Positions 13,802 to 14,407 of a DNA stretch of 14,407 bases are shown here, piece after piece (the stretch's first letter is position 1; each line of letters opens with the position of its first letter). The position numbers were made by a program, and so were the translations under genes. Under the pieces are notes generated by a model. That model searched no databases. It was not told where the DNA came from and saw nothing but the letters and a program-made list of their open reading frames with translations. Source of the DNA: Lachnospiraceae bacterium UBA4380 (lineage in GTDB: Bacteria; Bacillota; Clostridia; Lachnospirales; Lachnospiraceae); assembly GCA_002390025.1 (NCBI GenBank), contig DGRU01000082.1, forward strand, positions 3,179 to 17,585, given 5' to 3'.

Positions 13802-14407
13802 CTTCCGCATTCCGAGCTCTCTCCAGCATCTTGTCCACGTAGTAGCCCGTGTAGGAATCATGCCTCTGCGCGATCTCCTCGGGAGTTCCGACGGCAACAA
13901 CGGTCCCGCCGCCGTCGCCTCCTTCGGGTCCCATGTCGATGATATAGTCCGCGGTCTTGATGACATCGAGGTTGTGCTCGATGACCACGGCCGTGTTGCC
14001 TCCCTCGACGAGTTCGCGCAGGATCTTGGTCAGTTTGGCGACATCGTCAAAGTGGAGGCCGGTGGTGGGCTCATCCAGGATGTAAATGGTCTTTCCGGTA
14101 CTCTTTCTGGAGAGTTCCGTCGCCAGCTTGATGCGCTGGGCCTCTCCGCCGGACAGCTCCGTGGAGGGCTGTCCCAGCTTGACATAACCCAGTCCCACAT
14201 CGTAGAGGGTCTGGATCTTGCGGCGGATGGTGGGTATATTTTCAAAAAAGGTCAGTGCCTCCTCGACAGTCATTTCAAGGACATCGGCAATATTTTTCCC
14301 TTTGTAGCGAACCTCCAGGGTCTCGCGGTTGTAGCGCCTGCCGTGGCAGACTTCACAGGGGACATAGACGTCGGGCAGGAAATGCATCTCGATCTTGATG
14401 ATGCCGT
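13785..14407 (-). CDS. uvrA: Excinuclease ABC subunit UvrA, C-terminal part (cut by window edge)
   Basis: UvrA recognises damaged DNA with UvrB and starts nucleotide excision repair in the cytoplasm. The last 206 residues are present; the gene continues past the right edge, where the frame reads [20 protein letters not shown]. Visible are the zinc-module [10 protein letters not shown], the ABC signature [15 protein letters not shown], Walker B with [14 protein letters not shown], and the switch histidine in [24 protein letters not shown], all of the second ATPase domain. The end, after YVDKMLERA, is a short Ala/Glu-rich tail closing in AEAGAES. The stop codon lies inside a 39-bp tandem duplication. 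recD2 follows after 176 bases. Identification is certain; only the tail is unusual. Confidence 0.97.
   Translation of the reverse strand, partial: GIIKIEMHFLPDVYVPCEVCHGRRYNRETLEVRYKGKNIADVLEMTVEEALTFFENIPTIRRKIQTLYDVGLGYVKLGQPSTELSGGEAQRIKLATELSRKSTGKTIYILDEPTTGLHFDDVAKLTKILRELVEGGNTAVVIEHNLDVIKTADYIIDMGPEGGDGGGTVVAVGTPEEIAQRHDSYTGYYVDKMLERARNAEAGAES

Overview
This window looks like core chromosome from a Gram-positive member of the Clostridia, most likely a Lachnospiraceae-like gut anaerobe of fairly high GC. The evidence is gene content and gene order: an HU / RqcP / DivIC / TilS block, a short archaeal/eukaryotic-type ProS, a CdaA-CdaR pair, and RecD2 next to ComF and UvrA. All 13 genes, two of them cut by the window edges, lie on the minus strand. 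They are tightly packed and no intergenic gap exceeds about 180 bases. I see no rRNA, tRNA, CRISPR array, insertion sequence, phage gene or integrase.

In the direction of transcription (right to left) the layout is as follows. (1) The 3' end of uvrA (nucleotide excision repair), then recD2 (DNA helicase) and comF (phosphoribosyltransferase-like DNA-uptake factor). (2) Two unnamed membrane proteins of 133 and 332 aa, followed by cdaA (c-di-AMP synthase) and cdaR (its membrane regulator). Their gaps or overlaps suggest one co-translated unit starting at or before comF. (3) leuA, the first committed step of leucine synthesis, closed by a perfect 14-bp hairpin. (4) proS (prolyl-tRNA synthetase) and cca (tRNA CCA-adding enzyme). 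(5) hup (HU), rqcP (ribosome quality control), divIC (cell division) and the 5' part of tilS (tRNA-Ile lysidine synthetase). Regions 4 and 5 therefore mix tRNA maturation, translation quality control, nucleoid architecture and septum assembly.

Most of this is ordinary housekeeping sequence and I do not see a clear new defence or mobile system. The points most worth following are: an in-frame Met/Asp-rich hexanucleotide array inside recD2, together with two other low-complexity insertions; the two uncharacterised membrane proteins joined to the c-di-AMP genes, the larger of which shares a reading frame with cdaA across two stop codons; the absence of yabP, yabQ and spoIIE from a cluster that carries them in spore-formers; and an imperfect 39-bp tandem duplication covering the uvrA stop codon.
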